Shown here piece by piece: positions 37,997 to 44,307 of a stretch of DNA of 44,307 nt. The notes beneath the pieces are model-generated. The model saw only the letters and a list, made by a program, of their open reading frames with translations, was not told where the DNA came from and did not search any database. The translations under genes were made by a program, and so were the position numbers. The DNA comes from Nocardia nova NBRC 15556. Its GTDB lineage: Bacteria; Actinomycetota; Actinomycetes; Mycobacteriales; Mycobacteriaceae. Where the stretch lies: positions 1 through 44,307 of the forward strand of contig NZ_BDBN01000081.1 of the NCBI RefSeq assembly GCF_001613005.1, given 5' to 3'. Each line of letters starts with the position of its first letter. The first letter of the stretch is position 1.

Positions 37997-39555
37997 CGCC
38001 GAGTGAAGCGACCGCGGCGCAGCGATCGCAGCACCAGCCCCGCCGCGGTGCGCCCGCTGGCGCCCGACACTCCGCCGCCGGGGTGGGTGGAGGCGCCGGT
38101 CAGATACAGCCCGGGCGCCCCCGGCACCTTCTGTCCGGACAGTTCCGGAATCGGCCGCCAGAAGAACATCTGATCCATCGACATCTCCACATGCATGACA
38201 TTGCCGCCGATGAGCCCCAATTCGGTCTCCAGATCGGCGGGTGTCTGCACATACCGCTGCCGCACCGAATCGGCGAAACCGGGTGCGTAGGAATCGACTT
38301 CGGCGATGATGCGGTCGGCCTCGCGCTCACCGTGCGCGCTCCACTCGCTGCCGTCGGCGAGCCGGTGCGGATGCCACTGCGCCCACAGTGACAGCTGATG
38401 TTCGCCGGGCGGTGCGATCGTGGGGTCGAGGGCGCTGAAACTCATGGCCAGCACCACCGGACGCGGCGGCAGTTCCCCGGCCAGCGCGGCGGCGTGGGCG
38501 AGTCGCAACTGCCGTCGATCGGTCACCAGCAATTGCAGTCCGCGCGTCGACTCCTCCGGTGTGGCACCGGGGTATACGGGGAGGGCGGAGGTCGCGGTCC
38601 GCACGACCATGCCGATGCCGGGGCCGACCCGGATACGCCGCCGCCAGTCGGCGAGAACGGTGTCGTCGAATCCGCCGCGCCGCAACAACTCCAGGGTGGT
38701 GAGCACGTGTGTGCCGGAAATCACGGTGCGGGCGGACAGGTCGCGGCCGCTCGCCGTGCGCACCCGCCAGCCCTCGCCCGAGCGGCGCAGTTCGGTTACC
38801 TCGTCACCGGCCGAGACGGTGCCACCGTCGGCGCGCAGCCGCGCCACGAGTGCCGTGGTGAGCGCACCGCTCCCGCCGACCGCGCGGCCGGGCGGGAGCG
38901 TGTGCATCAGGGCGGCGAAACCGGCCATCGGCGCGGTGCCGGGTTCCGACATCGGCGGTCCGGACTGCGCGCCGAACCAGGCCAGCGCCGCCTTCAGCCG
39001 TTCGTCGTCGAACCAGCTGTCCAGCAAGGCATCTCCGGACTGCAGGAATTCACGTGACAGCGCGCTGCCGCCGGCCCGGGCGTCGAGGCCCCAGAACGCG
39101 CGCAGGAACCGGCCCGGTGTCGGCGCGCCGCCGAACGCCCGCATCACCCGCTGGGCCCGGGGACCCCAGGTTCGGACGAACCGCCGGTAGGCCTCGGCCT
39201 CGCGGGGGCCGCAGGCCCGTTCGATCGAGTCGCAGGTGCGGTCGACATCGCGGTGGAAGACGATCGGCTGGGCATCCGAGCCCACCGGTGCGGGGGCGAA
39301 AGCCCAAGGGTCGCAATCGATGTAGCGCAGGCCGAACTTCTCCAGCTCGAGTTCCTCGATGATGCCGGTGTGGCGGATCATGATGTGCGCCGAGGAACCG
39401 CGGTCCATGAGATGGCCCGGGAAGCGCTCGACCGTCGACACCGCGCCACCGAGCACCTCGTCGCGCTCGAGCACCTCGACCGGATGTCCCGCGCGTGCCA
39501 GATAGCAGGCCGCGACCAGTGCGTTGTGGCCGGAGCCGAGAACCAGTGTCGTCAC
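37993..39555 (-). CDS. crtO: CrtO-type FAD carotenoid oxidoreductase
   Basis: A 520-aa phytoene-dehydrogenase-like flavoprotein, resembling beta-carotene 4-ketolase CrtO. Rossmann motif LVLGSGHNALVAACYLARAGHPVEVLE at the N-terminus, GGSGALTTALVARLRADGGTV in the middle and the C-terminal PGLYLTGASTHPGGGVSGASGRTAAG. CrtO ketolases and other desaturase-like members of this superfamily share these features, so a desaturase or unrelated amine-oxidase function is possible. The GTG at 39555 overlaps the stop of the GNAT gene (GTGA). The reading frame is open upstream to 40926, but that part belongs to the GNAT gene in another frame. Confidence 0.82.
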   Translation of the reverse strand: MTTLVLGSGHNALVAACYLARAGHPVEVLERDEVLGGAVSTVERFPGHLMDRGSSAHIMIRHTGIIEELELEKFGLRYIDCDPWAFAPAPVGSDAQPIVFHRDVDRTCDSIERACGPREAEAYRRFVRTWGPRAQRVMRAFGGAPTPGRFLRAFWGLDARAGGSALSREFLQSGDALLDSWFDDERLKAALAWFGAQSGPPMSEPGTAPMAGFAALMHTLPPGRAVGGSGALTTALVARLRADGGTVSAGDEVTELRRSGEGWRVRTASGRDLSARTVISGTHVLTTLELLRRGGFDDTVLADWRRRIRVGPGIGMVVRTATSALPVYPGATPEESTRGLQLLVTDRRQLRLAHAAALAGELPPRPVVLAMSFSALDPTIAPPGEHQLSLWAQWHPHRLADGSEWSAHGEREADRIIAEVDSYAPGFADSVRQRYVQTPADLETELGLIGGNVMHVEMSMDQMFFWRPIPELSGQKVPGAPGLYLTGASTHPGGGVSGASGRTAAGLVLRSLRRGRFTRR

Positions 39556-40178
39556 TGTTCGGGCGTCCGTAACGGCAGCCGGCGGCCGAGCACGGCGAAG
39601 CGCCGGGTATCGCCGGAGAAGACGAAATGCCGGACCACATCGGTGAATCCCTGCCGGCGATACAGCCGCCAGGCGCGGTTGGCCTCGTGGTCGACCTCCG
39701 GGGTGGACAGCAGCACCGCCGCCTCCGTGCGCTGCTCGAGCAGCCGTACCAGCAGGGTCTCGCCGATGCCGCGGCCCTGAGCCGACGGATGGACGTGCAG
39801 TTCGGTGAGTTCGAAGTAGTCGGACAGCAGGGCCCGCGCGGTCTGCTCCGGCCAGCCCGAGCGGCGCATGCCGGTGTGGACCTGCTGATGCCACCACTGG
39901 TGCGGCGCGCCGCGATAGCCGTAGGCGATCGCCACGATCGGCGCGGTACGCAGATCGACCTGGCCGCTGTCGTCGGGGACCACCGCGGCGACGGCCTGCC
40001 AGCCCGGCCGGGTGGTGTGTTCGGCCCACATCGGGGCGCGGTGGTGTTCGGTGCCGCGTGGATAGTCCATCGCCGCGACGTACACGGCGAGGGCGTCGTG
40101 CAGCCGGTGGCGCAACGTCGCTGCCGAGAGGTCGACGACGACGGGCGCGGGGGTGTGGCGGGGCCTGACGGCGGTCAT
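39552..40178 (-). CDS. GNAT N-acetyltransferase, Rv2170 family
   Basis: A 208-aa acetyltransferase with the acetyl-CoA-binding motif A in ELHVHPSAQGRGIGETLLVRLL and the motif B region EANRAWRLYRRQGFTDVVRH. The N-terminal ALAVYVAAMDYPRGTEHHRAPMW and GYRGAPHQWWHQQV match remembered Rv2170, which has been linked to acetylation of isocitrate dehydrogenase. The ATG at 40178 fits the family start; the frame is open for 100 more codons upstream but is noncoding in character. It is the first gene of the operon that continues with crtO-like, cruF-like, lppM and the glycosyltransferase. Confidence 0.88.
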   Translation of the reverse strand: MTAVRPRHTPAPVVVDLSAATLRHRLHDALAVYVAAMDYPRGTEHHRAPMWAEHTTRPGWQAVAAVVPDDSGQVDLRTAPIVAIAYGYRGAPHQWWHQQVHTGMRRSGWPEQTARALLSDYFELTELHVHPSAQGRGIGETLLVRLLEQRTEAAVLLSTPEVDHEANRAWRLYRRQGFTDVVRHFVFSGDTRRFAVLGRRLPLRTPEQ

Positions 40179-40329
40179 GAGCGGGGAGCCATATCTTCGG
40201 GGCCGTCTCTGTCTGTCGAAGGTGTCTGTGGTGTCGGGGGCGGGCGTCGGAGTCGGGTGCGTGGGGTGCGGGGGTCCCCATCCAGGGTGCGCGGCGCGCG
40301 TTCGGCGCGAAAGTCTGTCGGTGGTCGTC

Positions 40330-40335
40330 TCTATA
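40330..40335 (-). promoter_or_regulatory. possible -10 box of the GNAT-crtO operon
   Basis: On the minus strand this reads TATAGA in an AT-rich stretch (40329-40352) that stands out from the surrounding GC-rich sequence. The last base does not match TAnnnT. The leader would be about 145 nt. Confidence 0.3.
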
Positions 40336-40355
40336 TTCACATTCAATTGAAACGT

Positions 40356-40371
40356 TCGAATACCTGTTCGG
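40356..40371. promoter_or_regulatory. SOS-box-like (LexA) palindrome
   Basis: TCGAATACCTGTTCGG matches 10 of the 12 fixed positions of the mycobacterial SOS box TCGAAC-N4-GTTCGA. It lies 49 nt before the HEPN gene and near the candidate promoter of the divergent operon. Confidence 0.45.
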
Positions 40372-40419
40372 TTCGGCACGGTCGACCGGGCGCGGTATGC
40401 GAAATGTGGAGGTGTCGAG

Positions 40420-40863
40420 ATGGCTGGTCGGATGGACGATCCACGACGTGCCGGCCGGGCGGGCGGACTGCTCGACCGGGCGGACACGATGGTGCAGCAG
40501 GCCTGGGCCGAACCCGATCCGCGTGAGCGGCTGCGCAGCGCCTACCTCGCGGCGCTGCGCGGGGCCGGGGCGGTGCTGGCCGCGACCGGTGCCGACCGCG
40601 CACCGCGGGCCCGCTCCCGCAACGCCTGGGTGCTGATGCAGCAGGCCGCACCGGAATTCGTGATGTGGTCGGACTACTTCAGTTCCTTCTCCGAGACCCG
40701 TGCCGCGCTCGAGGCCGGACTGGACCGGGCGATCAGCGATACCCAGGCCGACGAGTTCGCCTCGCGGGTGGAGGCATTCCTGCGCGATGTGGAGGATGCG
40801 CTGGCGATTACGGCGGCCCGGTTGCGTCCCGCGCCGGGCTGGCTCGCCGACGGTACGGCGTGA
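40420..40863 (+). CDS. SAV_6107-family HEPN domain protein
   Basis: A 147-aa all-helical protein of a HEPN subfamily common in Actinobacteria: DLxxA-type start (AGGLLDRADTMVQQAW), DPRERLRSAYLAALRGAGAVL, then SRNAWVLMQQAAPEFVMWSDYF and a last helix DEFASRVEAFLRDVEDAL. The RX4-6H ribonuclease motif of toxin HEPN proteins is not seen, so it is probably not an RNase. In Streptomyces the family is often found beside DNA repair polymerases (recollection). GGAGG lies 7 nt before the ATG. An SOS-box-like palindrome precedes it, consistent with a damage-response role (inference). Confidence 0.8.
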   Translation: MAGRMDDPRRAGRAGGLLDRADTMVQQAWAEPDPRERLRSAYLAALRGAGAVLAATGADRAPRARSRNAWVLMQQAAPEFVMWSDYFSSFSETRAALEAGLDRAISDTQADEFASRVEAFLRDVEDALAITAARLRPAPGWLADGTA

Positions 40864-40901
40864 ACATCGGCGAGTAGGTGGTAGCGCACTGATCGAACTC
40901 G

Positions 40902-40960
40902 TATCATTGGTGGCAGTAGCCGCCAAGGTCGGCTACTTGTCGTCTACCCGGAGGCGACAA
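40902..40960 (+). promoter_or_regulatory. promoter and 5' leader hairpins of DUF3040 gene
   Basis: TATCAT at 40902-40907 is a possible -10 box. Two stems follow: AGTAGCCG/CGGCTACT (40915-40922 with 40930-40937) and TTGTCG/CGACAA (40937-40942 with 40955-40960), sharing one base. They end 16 nt before the GGGGGAGG site of the gene. Confidence 0.45.
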
Positions 40961-40987
40961 CCAGGACCTAGTGCCGGGGGAGGTACC

Positions 40988-41416
40988 GTGCCACTCTCCG
41001 AGCACGAGCAGCGCATGCTCGAACAGATCGAGAGCGCGCTCTATGCTGAGGACCCTAAATTCGCCTCGACCGTGCGTGGTGGTCGGCTTCGCTCTGCCAC
41101 CGGAAGACGCAGACTTCAGGCGGCCGCGCTCTTCGTCCTCGGCCTCGTTCTTCTCATTGCGGGAATCGCCCTGCCCGTCAAGCCCGGCGGATTCCCCATC
41201 ATCAGCCTGCTCGGCTTCATCGTGATGTTCGGCGCGGGTGTGCTGTTGCTGCTGGGCGGCTCGGGTATGACCAAGAGCGGCCGAGGCAGCGGCGACGCCC
41301 CCTCCGGTCCCGGTGGCATTCCCGGCCGTGCGGCAAAGGGTAAGCAACGCAAGGCCGGTGGCTTCTCCGCCCGCATGGAAGATCGGTTCAGGCGCCGCTT
41401 CGAGCAGGACAGCTGA
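40988..41416 (+). CDS. DUF3040 membrane protein (Rv2169c-like)
   Basis: A 142-aa protein of the actinobacterial DUF3040 family. It opens with PLSEHEQRMLEQIESALYAEDPKFAS, the conserved DUF3040 N-terminus, has two adjacent membrane helices (about 46-66 and 69-89), and ends with the basic GGFSARMEDRFRRRFEQDS, matching remembered Rv2169c. Function is unknown; its position just upstream of mraZ is kept in mycobacteria. The GTG start has GGGGGAGG 4 nt upstream. It is closed by a hairpin and a second, classical terminator. Confidence 0.93.
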   Translation: MPLSEHEQRMLEQIESALYAEDPKFASTVRGGRLRSATGRRRLQAAALFVLGLVLLIAGIALPVKPGGFPIISLLGFIVMFGAGVLLLLGGSGMTKSGRGSGDAPSGPGGIPGRAAKGKQRKAGGFSARMEDRFRRRFEQDS

Positions 41417-41446
41417 GCCTCCGCTCGCGTCCGCGGGAGCGGAGGC
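41417..41446 (+). terminator. hairpin directly after DUF3040 stop
   Basis: A perfect 10-bp stem (GCCTCCGCTC with GAGCGGAGGC) and a 10-nt loop start at the base after the stop codon. There is no T-run. Confidence 0.5.
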
Positions 41447-41516
41447 GAGCGGCCGAATGTGGTTGCGCGATGATTGCCGTGCCCAGCGGCGAGTAGCCGA
41501 CAACTGAACCGCCTCG

Positions 41517-41553
41517 AACGACACGCCGTGATGTGCGGCGTGTCGTTTTTCTT
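41517..41553 (+). terminator. intrinsic terminator
   Basis: A 12-bp stem AACGACACGCCG/CGGCGTGTCGTT with a 7-nt loop is followed by TTTTTCTTTC. It is the only hairpin in the window with a proper T-run and separates DUF3040 from mraZ. Confidence 0.85.
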
Positions 41554-41600
41554 TCGCGGAGTGATCCGGATCGCGTTCACGGGGTGGCGGATTCGTCGGT

Positions 41601-41638
41601 CCCCGCATTTCCCCACCTTTCCCCACGCCCGGTCCCCA
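41601..41638 (-). promoter_or_regulatory. inverted MraZ-box-like array
   Basis: On the minus strand TGGGG occurs at 41625-41621 and 41615-41611, and CGGGG at 41605-41601, each exactly 10 bp apart. A further TGGGG lies at 41638-41634. This is the same motif and period as the mraZ promoter array but inverted and about 200 bp upstream. No gene starts from it on the minus strand. Confidence 0.4.
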
Positions 41639-41816
41639 CTCTCGCGCACCACCGGCCGGGGCCGCTCCCAGCTGCGGGTTTGCTGATGGTTGTCGGGCTG
41701 CCCGGCTCGCCGGCGGCGCGTGTCGGGGGAACTCGACGAAATCTCCCCACCGCGGTGATAGCTGAGTTGACCTGCTCAATCCCCGAGCCGGGGACCGAGA
41801 TCACCGCGGCTTTCGA

Positions 41817-41849
41817 TTGAAAGTGGGGGAAAGTGGGGTAATGTGGAGC
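41817..41849 (+). promoter_or_regulatory. mraZ promoter with overlapping MraZ boxes
   Basis: TTGAAA (41817-41822) and TAATGT (41840-41845) with a 17-nt spacer form a strong sigma-A promoter. Three direct repeats at 10-bp period, TGGGG at 41825 and 41835 and TGGAG at 41845, lie across the spacer and -10 box. This matches the TGGGN repeats bound by MraZ, so autoregulation is expected. Confidence 0.75.
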
Positions 41850-41905
41850 GCGCACTGATAAGAGCGCCGACCAGACGAGGTGATCGAGCGGGAGGTGTCG
41901 AGACT

Positions 41906-42337
41906 GTGTTTCTCGGTACCTACACGCCTCGCCTGGACGACAAAGGGCGACTGACGTTGCCTGCGAAGTTTCGCGACGAACTGGCGGGAGGGTTGATGGT
42001 CACGAAAGGTCAGGACCACAGCCTTGCCGTCTATCCCAAAGAAGAGTTCACCGCCCTGGCGCGGCGAGCCGCGGCGGCGTCCCGAAGCAACCCGCAGGCA
42101 AGGGCTTTCGTTCGTGCCTTGGCGGCGTCCACGGACGAGCAACGTCCCGATGGGCAGGGCCGGATCACGTTGTCGGCCGAACATCGCCGCTACGCGAATC
42201 TGTCCAAGGACTGCGTGGTGATCGGCTCGGTCGATTTCCTCGAGATTTGGGACAAACAGGCGTGGGATTCCTACCTCGCCGAGCACGAGGAGGACTACTC
42301 GCTGGCAGGAGACGAGTCGCTGGGCGGAATTTTCTGA
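41906..42337 (+). CDS. mraZ: transcriptional regulator MraZ
   Basis: An AbrB-fold regulator that forms rings and represses its own division and cell-wall operon. The 143-aa protein has two MraZ repeats, each with the conserved Asp and Arg: TPRLDDKGRLTLPAKF near the start and QRPDGQGRITLSAEHR in the second half. The GTG at 41906 follows GGGAGG with a 10-nt gap and fits the family N-terminus VFLGTYTPRLD; an in-frame ATG at 41843 overlaps the promoter -10 box and is rejected. It opens the dcw cluster and lies 164 nt before rsmH. Confidence 0.96.
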   Translation: MFLGTYTPRLDDKGRLTLPAKFRDELAGGLMVTKGQDHSLAVYPKEEFTALARRAAAASRSNPQARAFVRALAASTDEQRPDGQGRITLSAEHRRYANLSKDCVVIGSVDFLEIWDKQAWDSYLAEHEEDYSLAGDESLGGIF

Positions 42338-42501
42338 TCCGAGACAGGCGAGTGCCCTGCGGCCTCTGCCCGGCACGGACCCTGACGTACTTCCCCAACG
42401 CCAGGTGCCGTGTTCGGTCAGAGACCCCGGGGCATTGGCTGTCCACTCGTTAGACCATCCACCCGTCGCAAGCACCGTGAGCCAGGATCCGGGAGGTCGA
42501 G

Positions 42502-43473
42502 GTGAACCATGACAGCGACCGCCCCCGCCATGTTCCGGTTCTTTTGCGTCGTGCCGACGAAATCCTCGGCCCCGCACTGGAATCCGGCGGAGTCCTCGTC
42601 GACGCCACGCTCGGTTTGGGCGGGCATGCCGAACATTTCCTGCGGACCTATCCCGCGATCCGCCTGATCGGGCTGGATCGCGATACCGAGGCGCTGCGCC
42701 TGGCTGGCGAGCGGCTCGCGCCCTTCGCCGATCGAATCACGCTGGTGCACACCAGATATGACGGCCTGCCCGGCGCGCTGCGCCAGGCCGGGCTGCCCGA
42801 ACGAGGCTCCGTGCGCGCGGTGCTGATGGATCTCGGTGTGTCCTCGATGCAGCTCGACGAGGCCGAGCGGGGCTTCGCCTATTCGGTGGACGCCCCGCTG
42901 GACATGCGGATGGACCCGACGTCCGACCTCACCGCGGCGGATGTGCTCAACACCTACAGCCACGGCGATCTGGCCCGGATCCTGAAAACCTATGGCGAGG
43001 AACGCTTTGCGGGCCGGATCGCGAGTGAGATCGTCCGCCGGCGCGCGCAGCGGCCGTTCACGACCAGTGCCCAACTGGTGGAACTGCTCTACGACGCGAT
43101 CCCGGCGGCAACCCGGCGCACCGGCGGGCACCCCGCCAAACGCACCTTCCAGGCCCTGCGGATCGAGGTCAATCGCGAACTCGAGTCGCTCGAGGCCGCG
43201 GTGCCGGCGGCATTGGCGGCGCTGGAGGTCGGCGGCCGGATCGTCGTCATGTCCTACCAGTCGCTGGAGGACAAGGTCGTCAAACAGATCTTCGCGCAGG
43301 CCTCGGCCTCGCGCACACCATTGGACCTGCCCGTCGAATTGCCCGGCATGGGACCGGAATTCGCGATTCTGACCAGGGGCGCGGAGAAGGCGAGCGAAAC
43401 GGAGATCGAGGAGAACCCACGCGCGGCGCCGGTGCGCATGCGGGCCGCGGAGCGAATACAGGCGGCCGGGTGA
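42502..43473 (+). CDS. rsmH: 16S rRNA (cytosine1402-N4)-methyltransferase
   Basis: S-adenosylmethionine-dependent methylation of C1402 in 16S rRNA (MraW/RsmH). It is 323 aa: RHVPVLLRRADEIL at the start, the AdoMet-binding VDATLGLGGHAEHFL, IGLDRDTEALRLA, LMDLGVSSMQLDEAERGFAY, and the insert domain with HPAKRTFQALRIEVNRELESLE, then MSYQSLEDKVVKQIF. The GTG at 42502 has GGGAGG 5 nt upstream. No internal promoter is clear in the 164-bp gap before it. It leads into ftsL as in other Actinobacteria. Confidence 0.97.
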   Translation: MNHDSDRPRHVPVLLRRADEILGPALESGGVLVDATLGLGGHAEHFLRTYPAIRLIGLDRDTEALRLAGERLAPFADRITLVHTRYDGLPGALRQAGLPERGSVRAVLMDLGVSSMQLDEAERGFAYSVDAPLDMRMDPTSDLTAADVLNTYSHGDLARILKTYGEERFAGRIASEIVRRRAQRPFTTSAQLVELLYDAIPAATRRTGGHPAKRTFQALRIEVNRELESLEAAVPAALAALEVGGRIVVMSYQSLEDKVVKQIFAQASASRTPLDLPVELPGMGPEFAILTRGAEKASETEIEENPRAAPVRMRAAERIQAAG

Positions 43474-43557
43474 CAGCGATCCGGCGACGGGGGTATTGCC
43501 GGTTCGGCAGCACTACGACGGGCAGTCCCACAGGAAATCGGTAGGGGAGGCAGGAAT

Positions 43558-44307
43558 ATGAGCGTGCGGACACGGGTGGACGCACCACAGCGGACGCAGC
43601 GGTCCGCGCCGCGGCGAGCGCACAGCGCCGACCGCGTGAAATCCGGTGCGGCCCAACGCGCCTATGCGCGCCGGCGCAATCGGGCGGGGGAGCGCGTGCT
43701 TCCGCCGCTGCCCCGCCGCGCCGGGTCGATGATGGCCGGGCGGCTGCCGTTCGTGGCGGCGATTCTCGCCCTGCTCGGCTGCGGTCTGCTCGCGACCCTG
43801 GTGCTGACCACGCATGCCGCCGAGGACAGCTATCAGCTCAGCGACGCCCGCCGCATCAACCGGCAGTTGCTCGACGAGCGCGCGGCACTGCAGCGTGAGG
43901 TGGAGGCCGCCGACTCGGCGCCCGAACTGGCCAACCGCGCACGCGAGCTGGGCATGATCCCGGCCAAGGATCCCGCCCGCCTGCTCGTGGCTCCCGACGG
44001 TTCGGTGACGGTGGTCGGCAAGGAGACACCGGCCGAGGGCGCGCCGGTGCCGCCGCTGAACACGACTCCCGCCAAGCCGGGTGCGCTGCCGCCGAAACTC
44101 GCTCAGGCTCAAGGGGAACGGCTGGTCCCGGTGACCACGACCCCCGCCCCGCCGGCTCCCGCTCCCGGTCCGGCCGATCAGAATCCGCCCCCGGCGCCGA
44201 CGACGACAGCGCCGCATCCGCCGGCCCAGCCGACGCAGGTTCCGGCACCGGTACAGGCCGCACCGGCGGCGCCGGCCGCACCTCCGGCCGGGACTCAGCC
44301 GGCGGCA
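43558..44307 (+). CDS. ftsL: cell division protein FtsL-like (3' end outside window)
   Basis: A bitopic divisome protein, open to the window edge with 250 codons seen. A basic cytoplasmic N-terminus (about 1-58) is followed by one membrane helix (about 61-85), a short coiled coil (about 92-115, INRQLLDERAALQREVEAAD) ending in the FtsL/DivIC-like ELANRARELGMIPAKDPARLLV, then a long Pro/Ala/Thr-rich extracellular tail from about 150. Such tails are typical of actinobacterial FtsL (Rv2164c position). The ATG has GGGGAGG about 9 nt upstream. ftsI is expected next. Confidence 0.88.
   Translation, partial: MSVRTRVDAPQRTQRSAPRRAHSADRVKSGAAQRAYARRRNRAGERVLPPLPRRAGSMMAGRLPFVAAILALLGCGLLATLVLTTHAAEDSYQLSDARRINRQLLDERAALQREVEAADSAPELANRARELGMIPAKDPARLLVAPDGSVTVVGKETPAEGAPVPPLNTTPAKPGALPPKLAQAQGERLVPVTTTPAPPAPAPGPADQNPPPAPTTTAPHPPAQPTQVPAPVQAAPAAPAAPPAGTQPAA

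Noticed and set aside
37993..40926. 977-codon minus-strand frame read as one protein
   Set aside because: Only the part from 39555 down resembles a protein (CrtO-like). The rest is the GNAT gene in another frame plus a promoter region.
42338..42501. Separate promoter for rsmH
   Set aside because: TTGGCT near 42435 and TTAGAC near 42450 are only 9 nt apart, so no valid -35/-10 pair is formed.
1..44307. tRNA genes, insertion sequences, prophage or CRISPR repeats
   Set aside because: I looked for CCA-ended clover-leaf sequences, transposase motifs, terminal inverted repeats and regularly spaced repeats. None was convincing.

Overview
The window is high-GC actinobacterial DNA of mycolata type, most likely Nocardia or a close relative such as Rhodococcus. 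Three things point there. Gene content and order run closely parallel to the Mycobacterium tuberculosis Rv2164c-Rv2196 region (correspondences recalled, not computed): trpD, ctaE-qcrCAB, a DnaQ/UvrC fusion, NlpC/P60 hydrolases, pimB, an SRPBCC/ArsA group, plsC, an Rv2179c-type RNase, aroG, pknL with an Rv2175c-like protein, mptA, idsA, metF, lppM, an Rv2170-type GNAT protein, a DUF3040 protein, and mraZ-rsmH-ftsL. GTG starts and 4-nt ATGA/GTGA overlaps are common. Several genes appear leaderless, with a TAnnnT-type -10 box 6-8 nt before the start codon. I see no tRNA, rRNA, insertion sequence, phage gene or CRISPR array.

Layout. (1) 1-3126: acyl-CoA dehydrogenase (5' end cut off), acyl-CoA synthetase and MaoC hydratase, an acyl-CoA catabolic operon. 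(2) 3151-9413: trpD and a small hypothetical gene on the minus strand, then ctaE and qcrC-qcrA-qcrB, the cytochrome c oxidase subunit III and bc1 complex of the actinobacterial III-IV supercomplex, closed by a 12-bp hairpin. (3) 9524-21502: an AsnC-type ligand-binding protein, a DnaQ-UvrC fusion, two tandem NlpC/P60 hydrolases, a secreted HExxH protein, PimB, and a coupled run SRPBCC-SRPBCC-ArsA-hypothetical-ROK kinase followed by PlsC. (4) 21578-27010: Rv2179c-type exoribonuclease, aroG, two unknown small genes, PknL carrying four PASTA repeats, and its divergent DNA-binding neighbour. (5) 27249-40178: a carotenoid region in two minus-strand operons mixed with cell-envelope genes (crtE/idsA-crtI-mptA-crtB, and GNAT-crtO-like-cruF-like-lppM-glycosyltransferase), with metF and a secreted protein gene on the plus strand between them. 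(6) 40420-44307: a HEPN-domain protein behind an SOS-box-like palindrome, a DUF3040 membrane protein, and the start of the division and cell-wall cluster mraZ-rsmH-ftsL, with ftsL cut by the window end.

How it fits together: much of the window serves the envelope (PIM, lipomannan and phosphatidic acid synthesis, peptidoglycan hydrolysis, PASTA kinase signalling, division) and respiration. The main accessory element is the carotenoid pathway. The visible enzymes (GGPP synthase, phytoene synthase, phytoene desaturase, CrtO-type oxidoreductase, CruF-type 1,2-hydratase, family 2 glycosyltransferase) would suit a keto, hydroxylated, glycosylated carotenoid resembling the phleixanthophylls reported from Nocardia and mycobacteria. 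No lycopene cyclase is visible, so the pathway is incomplete here.
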